Shown here: positions 16,777-25,257 of the stretch, one piece after another
How positions within the stretch are numbered: position 1 is the stretch's first letter
Layout of the letters: each line of letters begins with the position of its first letter
Assembly (NCBI RefSeq): GCF_014161445.1
Contig: NZ_JABBXA010000026.1
Coordinates: 1-64,000 of the forward strand
DNA from: Microbispora sp. H13382
GTDB lineage: Bacteria; Actinomycetota; Actinomycetes; Streptosporangiales; Streptosporangiaceae
Direction of reading: 5' to 3'
DNA: 64,000 nucleotides
The notes under the pieces: generated by a model
Database searches by the model: none
Told to the model about the DNA's origin: nothing
What the model saw: only the letters and a program-made list of their open reading frames with translations
Position numbers and translations under genes: made by a program

Positions 16777-18015
16777 TCACAGGGTCACCGGCAGCGCGGT
16801 CAGCCGCCGCGTGCCGGGGTCGGGGGCGCGCAGCTCGTCGATCGGGGCGGCCAGGGCCAGGCCGGGGAAGCGGCGCAGCAGCGCGGTGATCGCGGCCTGG
16901 GTCTGCACGCGGGCGAGGGATGCGCCCAGGCAGAAGTGCGGCCCGTGGGCGAACCCCAGGTGGCCGGCGCCGGGCGCCCGGGTCACGTCCAGCCGGTCGG
17001 GGTCGGCGAACACCCGGGGGTCGCGGTTGGCCGCGGCGATCAGGGCGGTGACCTTCGCGCCCTCCGGCACGGTCGCGCCGTACAGCTCGACGTCCTGACG
17101 GGCGTGGCGCGGGATCGCCAGCAGCGCGGGGCCGCACCAGCGGATGAGCTCCTCGACGGCCGCCGGCATCAGCGCGGGATCGGCGCGTACGGCGGTCAGC
17201 TGGCCGGGGTGGGACAGCAGGGCGGCCACGGCGTTGGCGATCAGGTTTGTCGGCGTCTGCCCGGCGAGGACCAGGTGCCAGACCATGGTGACGATCTCGG
17301 TGTCGCTCAGCCGGTCCCCGTCCTCGGCCCCGTCTTCGCCCTGGGCGCGGGCGAGGTCGGCCAGCACGCCCCCGGAGGCGTCCGGTTCGGCGCGGGCGGC
17401 GGCGACGGCGGCCTTGGCGCCCGCGATGATGCCCGGGATGGCCCGCGCGAAGTCCCCGCCCGCCCCGGCGGCGACGGTGGCGCCCCATTCGCGCCAGCGC
17501 GGGCGGTCCTGTTCCGGGATGCCGGCCAGCGTGCAGATGACGTCCATCGGCAGCGGCCGGGCGAAGTGGCGCAGCAGGTCGACCTGTCCGCCTTCGGCGT
17601 GCGCGGGCAGGTCGTCGAGCAGGGCGCCGACGATGGCGTCGATGCGGGGCCGGAACTCGGCCGCGCGGCGGGGGGTGAAGGCCGGGGCGGCCAGTTTGCG
17701 CAGCCGCGCGTGCTCGGGGCCGCTCATCTCGCTCATCGTCCGCATGTACGGCAGGCAGTCGTCGGGGACCGGCGGACGCATGAAGCTGTCGGCGGTGAGG
17801 GCGAAACGGGCGTCGCCGAGCATCGCCCGCGCGCCGTCGTGCCTGGTGAGGGCCCACACGGGGCCGAGGCCGGGGATCAGCAGCCGCGCGAGCGGCGCGG
17901 CCTCCCGCGCTCGTCCGTACACGGTGAAGGGGTCGCGCAGGACCTCGGGGTCGGTGAGGTCCACCTCGGGCAGGGAAATCACGGGCAACTCCAAATGCTC
18001 ATCCCAGATGTTCAT
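16777..18015 (-). CDS. Cytochrome P450
   Basis: 412 residues, class I bacterial P450. Motifs in order are the I-helix LVLAGQTPTNLIAN, the K-helix EELIRW (ExxR), and heme binding GFAHGPHFCLGASLAR with the Cys ligand. It resembles CYP107-like monooxygenases; the substrate is unknown. No ferredoxin gene is adjacent. It is divergent from the TetR-family gene with CGTACG palindromes between, so it is the likely target of that regulator. Confidence 0.9.
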   Translation of the reverse strand: MNIWDEHLELPVISLPEVDLTDPEVLRDPFTVYGRAREAAPLARLLIPGLGPVWALTRHDGARAMLGDARFALTADSFMRPPVPDDCLPYMRTMSEMSGPEHARLRKLAAPAFTPRRAAEFRPRIDAIVGALLDDLPAHAEGGQVDLLRHFARPLPMDVICTLAGIPEQDRPRWREWGATVAAGAGGDFARAIPGIIAGAKAAVAAARAEPDASGGVLADLARAQGEDGAEDGDRLSDTEIVTMVWHLVLAGQTPTNLIANAVAALLSHPGQLTAVRADPALMPAAVEELIRWCGPALLAIPRHARQDVELYGATVPEGAKVTALIAAANRDPRVFADPDRLDVTRAPGAGHLGFAHGPHFCLGASLARVQTQAAITALLRRFPGLALAAPIDELRAPDPGTRRLTALPVTL

Positions 18016-18047
18016 GTCATCTGGATGGCGACGGTATCTTGGGCCTC

Positions 18048-18071
18048 GCCGTACGGCAAGCGGGCGTACGC
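18048..18071. promoter_or_regulatory. Two CGTACG palindromes between P450 and TetR genes
   Basis: GCCGTACGGC (18048-18057) and GCGTACGC (18064-18071) share the CGTACG core, with centres 15 bp apart, in the 70-bp divergent promoter region. They are candidate operators for the TetR protein at 18086-19147. CGTACG is not rare in high-GC DNA, so support is moderate. Confidence 0.4.
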
Positions 18072-18085
18072 GGACGAGGAGATCG

Positions 18086-19147
18086 ATGGAACGCCTCACG
18101 AGGGCCGAGCTTCAGGCGCGAAACCGGGCCAGGGTGCTGGCCGCCGCCCGGGAGGAGTTCGCCGATCGGGGGTTCCGCGACGCCAAGGTCGACGCGATCG
18201 CCGACCGGGCGGGGCTCACCCGCGGCGCCGTCTACTCCAACTTCCCGGGCAAGCGGGCCCTGTACTTCTCCGTGCTGGCGGACCTGGCCGAGCGGGAGGC
18301 CGCCGTGGACGGCGCGGCGTCCGGAGCGGGCACGGCCCGGGAGGCGCTCGCCGCGTTCGCCCGCGCCTGGATCGCCCGGCTTCCGCTGGCCACCGACGGC
18401 CCGGCCAGGCTCGGCATGGACCTGATGCCGGAGGTGCTCGCCGATCAGCGGGTCCGCCGGCCGTTCGCGCAGCTGATGAAGCTGAACGCGATCGTGCTCG
18501 GGCTCGGGCTGGAGGGCCTGGACGGGCCCGGGCGGCGTCTGGTGCGGGTCGCGGAGACGGCCCTGACCACCCTGTACGGCGCGAGCCAGATGGCCGACGC
18601 GGCGCCCGGTTTCGCCGAGCCGTTCGACGTCGTCGCGGCGTGCGCCGCCCTGGCGGACCTGGATCTCGGCGACCGGTGGGACGCCCCCCACCTGCCGTTC
18701 GTCCCCCGCGCGCGGCCCGACGACGGGCCGTGGTCGCCGCCGCCCGCGGTGGACGCGCTCGGCGGCGAACCGGCCCCGCTCGCGCGCGACGGCGTGGTGG
18801 CGGTCCTCGGGCTGCACCGCCTGGGGGCCGTGGAGGAGGCGGTGCGGGCCGCGCCACCCGCCGGCGAGGTCACCGTGGCCCTGGTGACCGGCGACCCCGG
18901 CGAGCTGGGGCCGCTGGCCCGGCTGGCCCTCGCCGAGCTGCGTTCCTGCCTGCGCCGGGCGCTGCCCGCGCGGGCCTGGCCGCGCCTGCGCGTGGTGCAC
19001 GACGAGGAGGGGGCCGTCGCGGCGGCGGCCGGGGTGACCGCCGTGAGCGACGGGACCGAGGCGGCCGTGCGGGTGCGGTCGGGCCGCGTGGTCGCCCGCG
19101 CGGACGGGTACGGCGCCTGTCACGCCGCCGCCTCCGCCGAGTCCTGA
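18086..19147 (+). CDS. TetR regulator with an extra thioredoxin-like C-terminal domain
   Basis: 353 residues, against about 200 for ordinary TetR proteins. Residues 1-190 are TetR (RARVLAAAREEFADRGFRDA, VDAIADRAGLTRGAVYSNF). After a proline-rich linker (PRARPDDGPWSPPPAVD), residues about 235-353 contain a second alpha/beta domain ending RSGRVVARADGYGACHAA, which resembles thioredoxin/peroxiredoxin-fold C-termini but lacks a CxxC. That domain may sense a ligand or be degenerate. GAGGAGA lies upstream of the ATG. It is divergent from the P450. Confidence 0.75.
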   Translation: MERLTRAELQARNRARVLAAAREEFADRGFRDAKVDAIADRAGLTRGAVYSNFPGKRALYFSVLADLAEREAAVDGAASGAGTAREALAAFARAWIARLPLATDGPARLGMDLMPEVLADQRVRRPFAQLMKLNAIVLGLGLEGLDGPGRRLVRVAETALTTLYGASQMADAAPGFAEPFDVVAACAALADLDLGDRWDAPHLPFVPRARPDDGPWSPPPAVDALGGEPAPLARDGVVAVLGLHRLGAVEEAVRAAPPAGEVTVALVTGDPGELGPLARLALAELRSCLRRALPARAWPRLRVVHDEEGAVAAAAGVTAVSDGTEAAVRVRSGRVVARADGYGACHAAASAES

Positions 19148-19175
19148 CAGCGCGGGACGCGCGGGGCGTGGACAC

Positions 19176-19205
19176 TTGGCGCAGCGGTCGAATGCGTGTT
19201 CTACT
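19176..19205 (+). promoter_or_regulatory. Leaderless promoter of the radical SAM gene
   Basis: TTGGCG (19176-19181), an 18-nt spacer and TCTACT (19200-19205) sit so that transcription would begin at or 1 nt before the ATG at 19213. No ribosome-binding site is present. Confidence 0.45.
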
Positions 19206-19212
19206 GAACCTC

Positions 19213-20265
19213 ATGCGTCGCGACGCCACTTCCCGCGCCGGGGACCAGAGCCCGCCGCGGCCCCGCGTGCATGAGACGGTGCAGGAGCCGCTCGTCGGTG
19301 AGGGCGGTGAAGTGACCGCAACCCGCCCACGCATCGAACGGCAGGCCGTCACCCGCGTCTTCGACGGCATCACCTGCTACGAGGTGCCGGCCCGCGCGGC
19401 GCTGGAGCGGGTGCCCGAGGCCGCCGAGCTGCCCTTCGCGTGGGGCGCGAGTCCCTATCGCGGCTGCGAAGCGGGCTGCGGCTACTGCACCGCCCGTCGC
19501 GGTCACCGCTACCTGGGCCTGGACCCCGGCGGCGACTTCGCCACGAAGATCGTGGTCAAGACCGACCTGGCCCGGCGCCTGCGGCGTGAGCTCGCCTCCC
19601 CCCGCTGGGGCGGCGATCCGGTCGCGCTGGGCCTCACCGGCGACTGCTACCAGCCGGCCGAGGAGATCTACCGCCTGATGCCCGGTGTCATCCGGGCCCT
19701 CGCCGACGCGGCCAACCCGTTCACCCTGCTCACCAAGAGTCCTCTGGTCCTGCGCGACCTGGACCTGTTACGCGACGCCGCGAAGGTGACCCAGGTCGGC
19801 GCCCTGGTGTCGGTCGGCTTCGTCGACGACCGCCTGCGGCGCGCCGTGGAGCCCGGAGCCGCGACGCCGCAGCGGCGCCTGGAGGTCTGCGCCGCGCTGA
19901 ACGAGGCCGGCATTCCCTGCGGTGTGCTGATGGCCCCGATCCTGCCGCTCATCACCGACTCCACCGACCACCTGCTGGCGACCGTACGGCGGGCGGCCGA
20001 GGCGGGCGCGGTCAGCGTCACGCCCATCGTGCTGCGCCTGCCGGCGGGAGCGCGGGAGTGGTACCTGCGGTGGCTGGAGCGCGAGCACCCCGGTCTCGTG
20101 CCGCGCTACCAGGCGCTGTACGGCAGGGGCCAGGTCGCCGAGGAGGGCTACCGGCTGCGGATCGCCGAGCAGGTGCGGGCCCTCGCCGAGACCTACGGCA
20201 TCGGCAGGGACGCCCGGCGCTGGCGGCGGCGCCGCTCCCCCGCCCGCCAGCTCGCCCTCGTGTGA
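19213..20265 (+). CDS. Radical SAM protein, Rv2578c family
   Basis: 350 residues. The [4Fe-4S] motif is GCEAGCGYCTARRGHRYLGL (C-x3-C-x2-C) near residue 90. SPYRGCEAG, LGLTGDCYQPAEE, TLLTKSPLVLRDLDLL and VGFVDDRLRRAVEPG match the Rv2578c-type, SplB-like radical SAM family of actinobacteria, whose reaction is undefined. Some members carry an intein; this one does not. The C-terminus is very basic. The ATG at 19213 was chosen from family start position and the leaderless promoter. Confidence 0.85.
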   Translation: MRRDATSRAGDQSPPRPRVHETVQEPLVGEGGEVTATRPRIERQAVTRVFDGITCYEVPARAALERVPEAAELPFAWGASPYRGCEAGCGYCTARRGHRYLGLDPGGDFATKIVVKTDLARRLRRELASPRWGGDPVALGLTGDCYQPAEEIYRLMPGVIRALADAANPFTLLTKSPLVLRDLDLLRDAAKVTQVGALVSVGFVDDRLRRAVEPGAATPQRRLEVCAALNEAGIPCGVLMAPILPLITDSTDHLLATVRRAAEAGAVSVTPIVLRLPAGAREWYLRWLEREHPGLVPRYQALYGRGQVAEEGYRLRIAEQVRALAETYGIGRDARRWRRRRSPARQLALV

Positions 20266-20275
20266 TTCCTCGGGA

Positions 20276-20295
20276 GACCGGAGCCGCCACCGGTC
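20276..20295. terminator. Short hairpin between convergent genes
   Basis: GACCGG (20276-20281) pairs with CCGGTC (20290-20295) across an 8-nt loop, between the radical SAM gene and the convergent tetR. It is weak and lacks a T-run. The next 60 nt contain the repeat GTGGCAGGGC x2. Confidence 0.3.
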
Positions 20296-20359
20296 CCGTA
20301 CCGCCCGATCCGCGGGAAGGCCGGGCCGTGGCAGGGCGGGCGTGGCAGGGCCGGGCCGT

Positions 20360-21004
20360 TCAGGCGGCGGGGCGGACGGCATAGCCGCCGAGAGAGGGTT
20401 CCAGTAGGCCGAAGGCGGCGTCGATGTAGCCGGTGAGAGCCGTCTCGATCTCCGCGTCGTCCTGCCCCGCGATGGCGCGGCGGAGCGTCTCGTCGAACAG
20501 GAGCCGGTGGACGCCGCCGAGCTGGGCGGCGGCCGCCCGGGGCAGGATGTCGCCGGGCCCGGCGCCGGTCTCGGCGGCCAGCGCGTCGGCCAGGGCCTTC
20601 TCGCGTTCGTCGTGGAACTCCCGCAGCCGGGCCGTCAAGGCCGGGCTTCCGGCGATCATCCGGGCGAACGCGGGACCGGAGAAACCGATGACCGGGTCGT
20701 GCTCGCCGACCGCGGCAAGGTAGGCGCGCCGGAGCGCGGCCAAGGCGGAGTCGCCGGGCGCCCTGTCGCGGACGGTCCGGGCCAGGGACTGCACGAACTC
20801 CTCGCTCAGGTCGAAGACCAGATCCTCCTTGCGTGGGAAGTAGTTGGTGACCGTCATCTTGGACACCTGCGCCGCCTCCGCCACTTCGGCGATCGTCACC
20901 TTGTCGAAACCGCGCTCAAGGAACAGTCGGGTGGCCTCGTGGGAGATCTTCTCCCTGGTCTGCCGCTTCTTGAGCGCTCTGAGGCTGGTCTTCTCCGTGT
21001 CCAT
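20360..21004 (-). CDS. TetR family regulator divergent from the sigma/vat operon
   Basis: 214 residues. The HTH is REKISHEATRLFLERGFDK, VTIAEVAEAAQVSKMTVTNYF and PRKEDLVFDLSEEF. The C-terminal domain is of the type in MftR/AcrR-like repressors. It is divergent from the sigma factor gene with about 115 nt between, which includes the inverted repeat ACCTA-N21-TAGGT (21027-21057) overlapping the sigma promoter. It plausibly represses the sigma-vat operon and itself. Confidence 0.85.
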   Translation of the reverse strand: MDTEKTSLRALKKRQTREKISHEATRLFLERGFDKVTIAEVAEAAQVSKMTVTNYFPRKEDLVFDLSEEFVQSLARTVRDRAPGDSALAALRRAYLAAVGEHDPVIGFSGPAFARMIAGSPALTARLREFHDEREKALADALAAETGAGPGDILPRAAAAQLGGVHRLLFDETLRRAIAGQDDAEIETALTGYIDAAFGLLEPSLGGYAVRPAA

Positions 21005-21040
21005 ACGCCCACCTTACATTGATTCGACCTAATTTTAGCC

Positions 21041-21069
21041 TTGACATGATTCTAGGTTGGACATAAGTT
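21041..21069 (+). promoter_or_regulatory. Strong housekeeping-type promoter for the sigma factor gene
   Basis: TTGACA (21041-21046), a 17-nt spacer and TAAGTT (21064-21069) form a near-consensus promoter. The TSS would be near 21076, about 44 nt before the chosen TTG start. The ACCTA/TAGGT inverted repeat surrounds the -35 box, so a repressor there could block it. Confidence 0.65.
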
Positions 21070-21119
21070 TTGACCTTGCCAGCCGATCCGGGCTCGTGCG
21101 ACACCGAAGGGACCTGCTT

Positions 21120-22073
21120 TTGACCACTGCCGCGCTCCCCGCCAGCCCCGCCCGCCATCCGAAGGGAGCCGTGGACATCGACCCGGTGAAGGACTATCTC
21201 AAGCAGATCGGGCGCACCCCGCTGCTCACCGCCGAGCAGGAGGTGGAGCTGGGCGAGCGCATCGAGGCCGGCCGGCTCGCCGCGGAGGGCTTGGCCGCCG
21301 ATTCCGGCGACCCGGCCGAACGGTGCGAGCTGGAGCGGCTGGCCGCCGACGGCCGCCGCGCCAGGGACCACATGGTCGAGGCCAACCTGCGGCTGGTCGT
21401 GTCGATCGCCAGACGCTACGCCGCCAGGGGCGGGCTGCCACTGCTGGACCTGGTGCAGGAGGGCACCATCGGCATGATGCGCGCGGTGGAGAAGTTCGAC
21501 CACCGGCGCGGGCTGAAGTTCTCCACCTACGCCACCTGGTGGATCAAGCAGGCACTCGGCCGCGCGCTGGCCGACCAGAGCAGGACGGTCCGCCTCCCCG
21601 CGCACGTGGTCGAGGATCTCAACCGGGTCCTCCGTGCCCGGCACGTGATTCAGCGGGAGCTGGGCCGTGAGGCCACCCCCGAGGAACTGGCGGCCGAGCT
21701 CGGCCTGACACCCGAGAAGGTCGAGCAGTTGCTGCGGCATGCCCGCGAGCCGATCTCGCTGCACACCCCCGTCGGCGACGACGGCGCCGAGCTGAGCGAC
21801 CTTCTCGCCGATGACGCGCCCGGTCCCGCGGCCGAGGTGGCCGCTTCCTCGCTCCGCCGTGACCTGGAGGCGGTGCTGGAGACGCTGAGCGAGCGGGAGG
21901 CGGCCGTCATCACCCACCGGTACGGCCTGGCCGACGACAGGCCGCGGACCCTGGACGAGATCGGCCGGACGTTGGGGGTGACCCGGGAACGCGTCCGCCA
22001 GATCGAGGCCAAAGGCATGCGCAAGCTGCGCGAGCCGGCCTGCGCCCGCGCCCTGGCCGACCTCCTCGTCTGA
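21120..22073 (+). CDS. RNA polymerase sigma factor, group 2 (SigA/HrdB-like)
   Basis: 317 residues from a TTG with GAAGGGA 8 nt upstream. Region 1.2 is DPVKDYLKQIGRTPLLTAEQ. Region 2 is EANLRLVVSIARRYAARGG then DLVQEGTIGMMRAVEKFD and FSTYATWWIKQALGRAL. Region 4.2 is TLDEIGRTLGVTRERVRQIE. No long region 1.1 is present, which marks a non-essential group 2 factor. It lies 25 nt before the vat-like gene, an unusual partner, and probably shares its message. Confidence 0.88.
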   Translation: MTTAALPASPARHPKGAVDIDPVKDYLKQIGRTPLLTAEQEVELGERIEAGRLAAEGLAADSGDPAERCELERLAADGRRARDHMVEANLRLVVSIARRYAARGGLPLLDLVQEGTIGMMRAVEKFDHRRGLKFSTYATWWIKQALGRALADQSRTVRLPAHVVEDLNRVLRARHVIQRELGREATPEELAAELGLTPEKVEQLLRHAREPISLHTPVGDDGAELSDLLADDAPGPAAEVAASSLRRDLEAVLETLSEREAAVITHRYGLADDRPRTLDEIGRTLGVTRERVRQIEAKGMRKLREPACARALADLLV

Positions 22074-22098
22074 CCTCCCCCGCGAAAGGACTCCCCCC

Positions 22099-22755
22099 GT
22101 GATTCCCGACCCCAAGACCGTGCACCCGCTGCCCGCCCACGAGCGAGTGGTCTTCCTGAAACCGCTGGTCAGCTCGCCGAACATCGAGGTGGGTGAGTAC
22201 ACCTACTACGACGACCCCGACGGCGCGACCGGCTTCGAGCAGCGCAATGTGCTGTACGCCTACGGGCCGGAGCGGCTGATCATCGGCAAGTACTGCGCCA
22301 TCGCCTGCGGCACCCGGTTCCTGATGGCCGGCGCCGACCACCCGACGATGGGCGTGTCCACCTTCCCGTTCACCATGTTCGGCGGCGAGTGGACCGAACG
22401 CACCCTCGACATCGTCACCGGCATGCCCAGCCGCGGCGACACCGTGATCGGCAACGATGTCTGGTTCGGCTACCAGGCCACGGTCATGCCCGGGGTGACC
22501 ATCGGCGACGGCGCGATCATCGCCACCGGCGCCGTGGTCACCGCCGACGTCCCGCCGTACACCATCGTCGGCGGAAACCCGGCCAGGCCCCTCCGCCGCC
22601 GCTTCGCCGACGCCGACATCGAGCGACTGCTGCGGGCCGCCTGGTGGGACTGGCCCGTCGAGCTGGTGACCGAGCACGCGCGCGTCATCATGGCCGGCAC
22701 CCCGGCCGACATCGCCCGCGTCGCCGCCGAGCACGGACTGGAGAAGAGCCTTTGA
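22099..22755 (+). CDS. Vat-like xenobiotic (streptogramin A) O-acetyltransferase
   Basis: 218 residues, left-handed beta-helix (hexapeptide) acyltransferase of the CatB/Vat group. GEYTYYDDPDGA, LIIGKYCAIACGTRFLMAGA, the catalytic-His loop GADHPTMGVSTFPF, and GNDVWFGYQATVMPGVTIGD followed by VGGNPARPLRRRF are all present. Vat enzymes acetylate the group A streptogramin hydroxyl. AAAGGA precedes the GTG. It is downstream of a sigma factor gene and upstream of a virginiamycin B lyase remnant, which supports a streptogramin-resistance role. Confidence 0.85.
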   Translation: MIPDPKTVHPLPAHERVVFLKPLVSSPNIEVGEYTYYDDPDGATGFEQRNVLYAYGPERLIIGKYCAIACGTRFLMAGADHPTMGVSTFPFTMFGGEWTERTLDIVTGMPSRGDTVIGNDVWFGYQATVMPGVTIGDGAIIATGAVVTADVPPYTIVGGNPARPLRRRFADADIERLLRAAWWDWPVELVTEHARVIMAGTPADIARVAAEHGLEKSL

Positions 22756-22898
22756 CCCACGTGACCATCACGGAGCACACCGTGGCCGGCCGCGACGCCG
22801 GGCCGTACGCGATCACGACGGGGCCGGACGGCGCGCTGTGGAGAGCGCTGGAAATCGGCGCGCCCGCCCGCATCGCTCCGGCCCGCGACGAGGGCTGA
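22752..22898 (+). pseudogene. Virginiamycin B lyase (vgb-like) N-terminal remnant
   Basis: A short frame (TTG at 22752 overlapping the vat stop as TTGA, or GTG at 22761) reads VTITEHTVAGRDAGPYAITT followed by GPDGALW. This matches the first propeller blade of virginiamycin B lyases. After about 30 residues the similarity ends in ALEIGAPARIAPARDEG and a stop. The full enzyme has about 290 residues (seven-bladed propeller), so over 85% is missing. Confidence 0.65.
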
Positions 22899-22910
22899 AT
22901 TCGAACCCCG

Positions 22911-23870
22911 TCACCTTCGGCGCCGTCCGGCCGCGCGGGCGAATCGGGCCGACAGCGTGCGCAGGTGACGGGCGAGTTCCGGCGGCGACTCGACGTCGAA
23001 GTCGACCCCGAGCGTGCCCACCGCGAGCGCGACCAGCTCGAGTGAGTCGGAGGCCAGCTCCAGCACGCAGGTCTCGTCGTCGACGGGGGTGACGATCCCG
23101 TCGACGCGCCCGGCGACCCGGGAGGCGGGTGCGTACACCCGCAGCCGCGAGCGATACGGCCAGACCTCGTGGCCGATCGATCTGCGCAGGTAGGCCGCAA
23201 CGTCGCCGCCGGGTGGATCACGGTGGGCGAAGCGAGGCCCGTTGGGCGTGCGCAGCGAGATCCGGTCGGCCCGGAAGGTACGCCAGCCGGCCCGGTCGGC
23301 GTCCCAGGCGACCAGGTACCACCTGCGGCCCCAGGCGACCAGGCGGTGGGGTTCGGCGATCCGGGTGGACCGGCCCCCGTGGTGGCCGGCGTAGTCGAAG
23401 CGGAGCGTCTCGGCGGCGCGGATCGCGGCGGAGATCGCGGTGAGGACGGCCGCGTCCACCGTGGGCCCGCCACGCGGCGGGATCGCGACCATGGCCTCTT
23501 CCAGGGTCTGGACCCGATGGCGCAGCCGGGACGGCAGGACGTGCTCGACCTTGGTCAGCGCGCGCAGCGCGGCTTCCTCGATCCCGCTGACGCCGCTCGC
23601 GGCGCCGGTGCGCAGCCCGACGGTCACCGCCACCGCCTCCTCGTCGTCCAGCAGCAGCGGAGGCAGCGAGGCGCCGGCTCCGAGCCGGTAGCCACCCGCC
23701 GGGCCCAAGGCGGCGCGGACCGGATACCCCAGCTCGCGCAGCCTTTCCACGTCGCGTCGCACGGTACGGGTCGTGACGTTCAGGCGTTCGGCGAGCTCGG
23801 CGCCCGGCCAGTCGCGGCGCGCCTGCAGCAACGACAACATCCGGAGCAGGCGGGCGGAGGTGTCCGACAT
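22911..23870 (-). CDS. HTH-WYL (YafY-type) transcriptional regulator
   Basis: 319 residues starting MSDTSARLLRMLSLLQ. The HTH_11 winged helix is GAELAERLNVTTRTVRRDVERL; the WYL domain is around RRWYLVAWDADRAGWRTFRADRI; the C-terminal WCX extension follows. WYL regulators bind nucleic acids or small molecules. It is divergent from the epoxide hydrolase gene, 41 nt away, the probable target. Only 12 nt separate its stop from the vgb remnant. Confidence 0.88.
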   Translation of the reverse strand: MSDTSARLLRMLSLLQARRDWPGAELAERLNVTTRTVRRDVERLRELGYPVRAALGPAGGYRLGAGASLPPLLLDDEEAVAVTVGLRTGAASGVSGIEEAALRALTKVEHVLPSRLRHRVQTLEEAMVAIPPRGGPTVDAAVLTAISAAIRAAETLRFDYAGHHGGRSTRIAEPHRLVAWGRRWYLVAWDADRAGWRTFRADRISLRTPNGPRFAHRDPPGGDVAAYLRRSIGHEVWPYRSRLRVYAPASRVAGRVDGIVTPVDDETCVLELASDSLELVALAVGTLGVDFDVESPPELARHLRTLSARFARAAGRRRR

Positions 23871-23911
23871 CCGTCCATGATTACCGGAGTGTAGGACCGT
23901 AGCTGTCCTCC

Positions 23912-25081
23912 ATGAGCGCAATGCTTCAAGCCATGACCACACCGGAACCGTTCCGCGTCGACATCCCGCAGGCCGATCTCGACGACCTGGCCGTCCGCCT
24001 GGCCCGCACCCGCTGGCCCGACGAGCTTCCCGGCGCCGGCTGGTCCTACGGGGTGAACAAGGACTACCTCATGAAGCTGGTCGGCCACTGGCGCACCGGC
24101 TACGACTGGCGCGCGCACGAGGCCCGCCTCAACGAGGTCCCGCAGTTCACCACCGAGATCGACGGCCAGACCATCCATTTCCTGCACGTCCGCTCCCCCG
24201 AGCCCGACGCCACGCCGCTGATCGTCACGCACGGATGGCCGAGCACGGTGTACGACTTCCTGGACATCCTCGGGCCGCTGACCGACCCGCGGGCGTACGG
24301 CGGGGACCCGGCCGACGCCTTCCACGTCGTCGCGCCCTCGGTGCCGGGCTTCGCCTTCTCCGGCCCGACCCGCGAGACCGGCTGGGGCGTCGGCCGCGTC
24401 GCGCGGGCCTGGGCCGAGCTCATGCGGCGCCTGGGATACGAGCGGTACGGCGCCCAGGGGGGCGACTTCGGCAGCATCGTCTCCCCAGAACTCGGCCGCA
24501 TCGCGCCGGAGCACGTGATCGGCGTACACGTCAACGCGCTGGCCAACGCCTCGACACCGGCCGGCCCCGGCGTGCTGGACAAGCTGTCCGGCGAGGAACG
24601 CGAACAGGCAGAGCGCAACCAGAAATGGTGGTATGCCCACTCCGGCTACGCCACCCAGATGTCCACCCGTCCGCAGACGCTGGCCTACGCGCTCAACGAC
24701 TCCCCTGCCGGGCAGCTGGCCTGGAACCTGGAGTGGTTCGTGGACTGGGACCCCACCCGGACGGAGCGCACCCCCGTCGACCGCGACACCGTCCTGACCA
24801 ATGTCACGATCTTCTGGCTGACCGCGACCGCGGGCTCGGCCGCGCGGCTGTACTTCGAGAGCGCGTCGGAGGCCTGGGGCCGGCGGCCCGCGCCCTCACC
24901 GGTGCCGACGGGGGTGGCGAACTTCCCCGGCGACCGGGCGGTCCGCGGGCTGGCGGAGCTGTCGAACACCGTCACGCACTGGTCGCGGTTCCCCCGTGGC
25001 GGGCACTTCGCCTCGCTGCAGGCTCCCGACCTGCTGGTCACCGACGTCCGGGACTTCTTCCGGAAGCTGGGAGCCCGGTAG
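23912..25081 (+). CDS. Epoxide hydrolase family protein (EHN + alpha/beta hydrolase)
   Basis: 389 residues. The N-terminal EHN domain is FRVDIPQADLDDLAVRLART, WPDELPGAGWSYGVN. The hydrolase core has HGWPSTVYDFLD (oxyanion HGxP motif), GAQGGDFGSIVSPELG with the nucleophile Asp, and the C-terminal RGGHFASLQAPDLL with the catalytic His. It opens epoxides by adding water via an ester intermediate. Start 23912 is uncertain; ATGs at 23924 and 23933 are alternatives. It is divergent from the WYL regulator. Confidence 0.88.
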   Translation: MSAMLQAMTTPEPFRVDIPQADLDDLAVRLARTRWPDELPGAGWSYGVNKDYLMKLVGHWRTGYDWRAHEARLNEVPQFTTEIDGQTIHFLHVRSPEPDATPLIVTHGWPSTVYDFLDILGPLTDPRAYGGDPADAFHVVAPSVPGFAFSGPTRETGWGVGRVARAWAELMRRLGYERYGAQGGDFGSIVSPELGRIAPEHVIGVHVNALANASTPAGPGVLDKLSGEEREQAERNQKWWYAHSGYATQMSTRPQTLAYALNDSPAGQLAWNLEWFVDWDPTRTERTPVDRDTVLTNVTIFWLTATAGSAARLYFESASEAWGRRPAPSPVPTGVANFPGDRAVRGLAELSNTVTHWSRFPRGGHFASLQAPDLLVTDVRDFFRKLGAR

Positions 25082-25257
25082 CCGGGCGGCGGCGCCGCCG
25101 GCGTGCGCTCCGGCCGCGCGTCGCATCCTGGAGCGGGAGGCCGCGCGCCTCAGCGCCGGGCTCGACGCGACCCGCCGTCCGCCCGAGCTCGGCGGGTGTG
25201 CGGCATCGAGGGGTAAATCGATCGACATCGGGCGCGGAAGGTCGCTACCGTCCCGCC

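Noticed and set aside
21057..21119. Upstream TTG (21057) or GTG (21096) as the sigma factor start
   Set aside because: 21057 lies inside the promoter spacer. The TTG at 21120 has a good ribosome-binding site and fits the predicted transcript.
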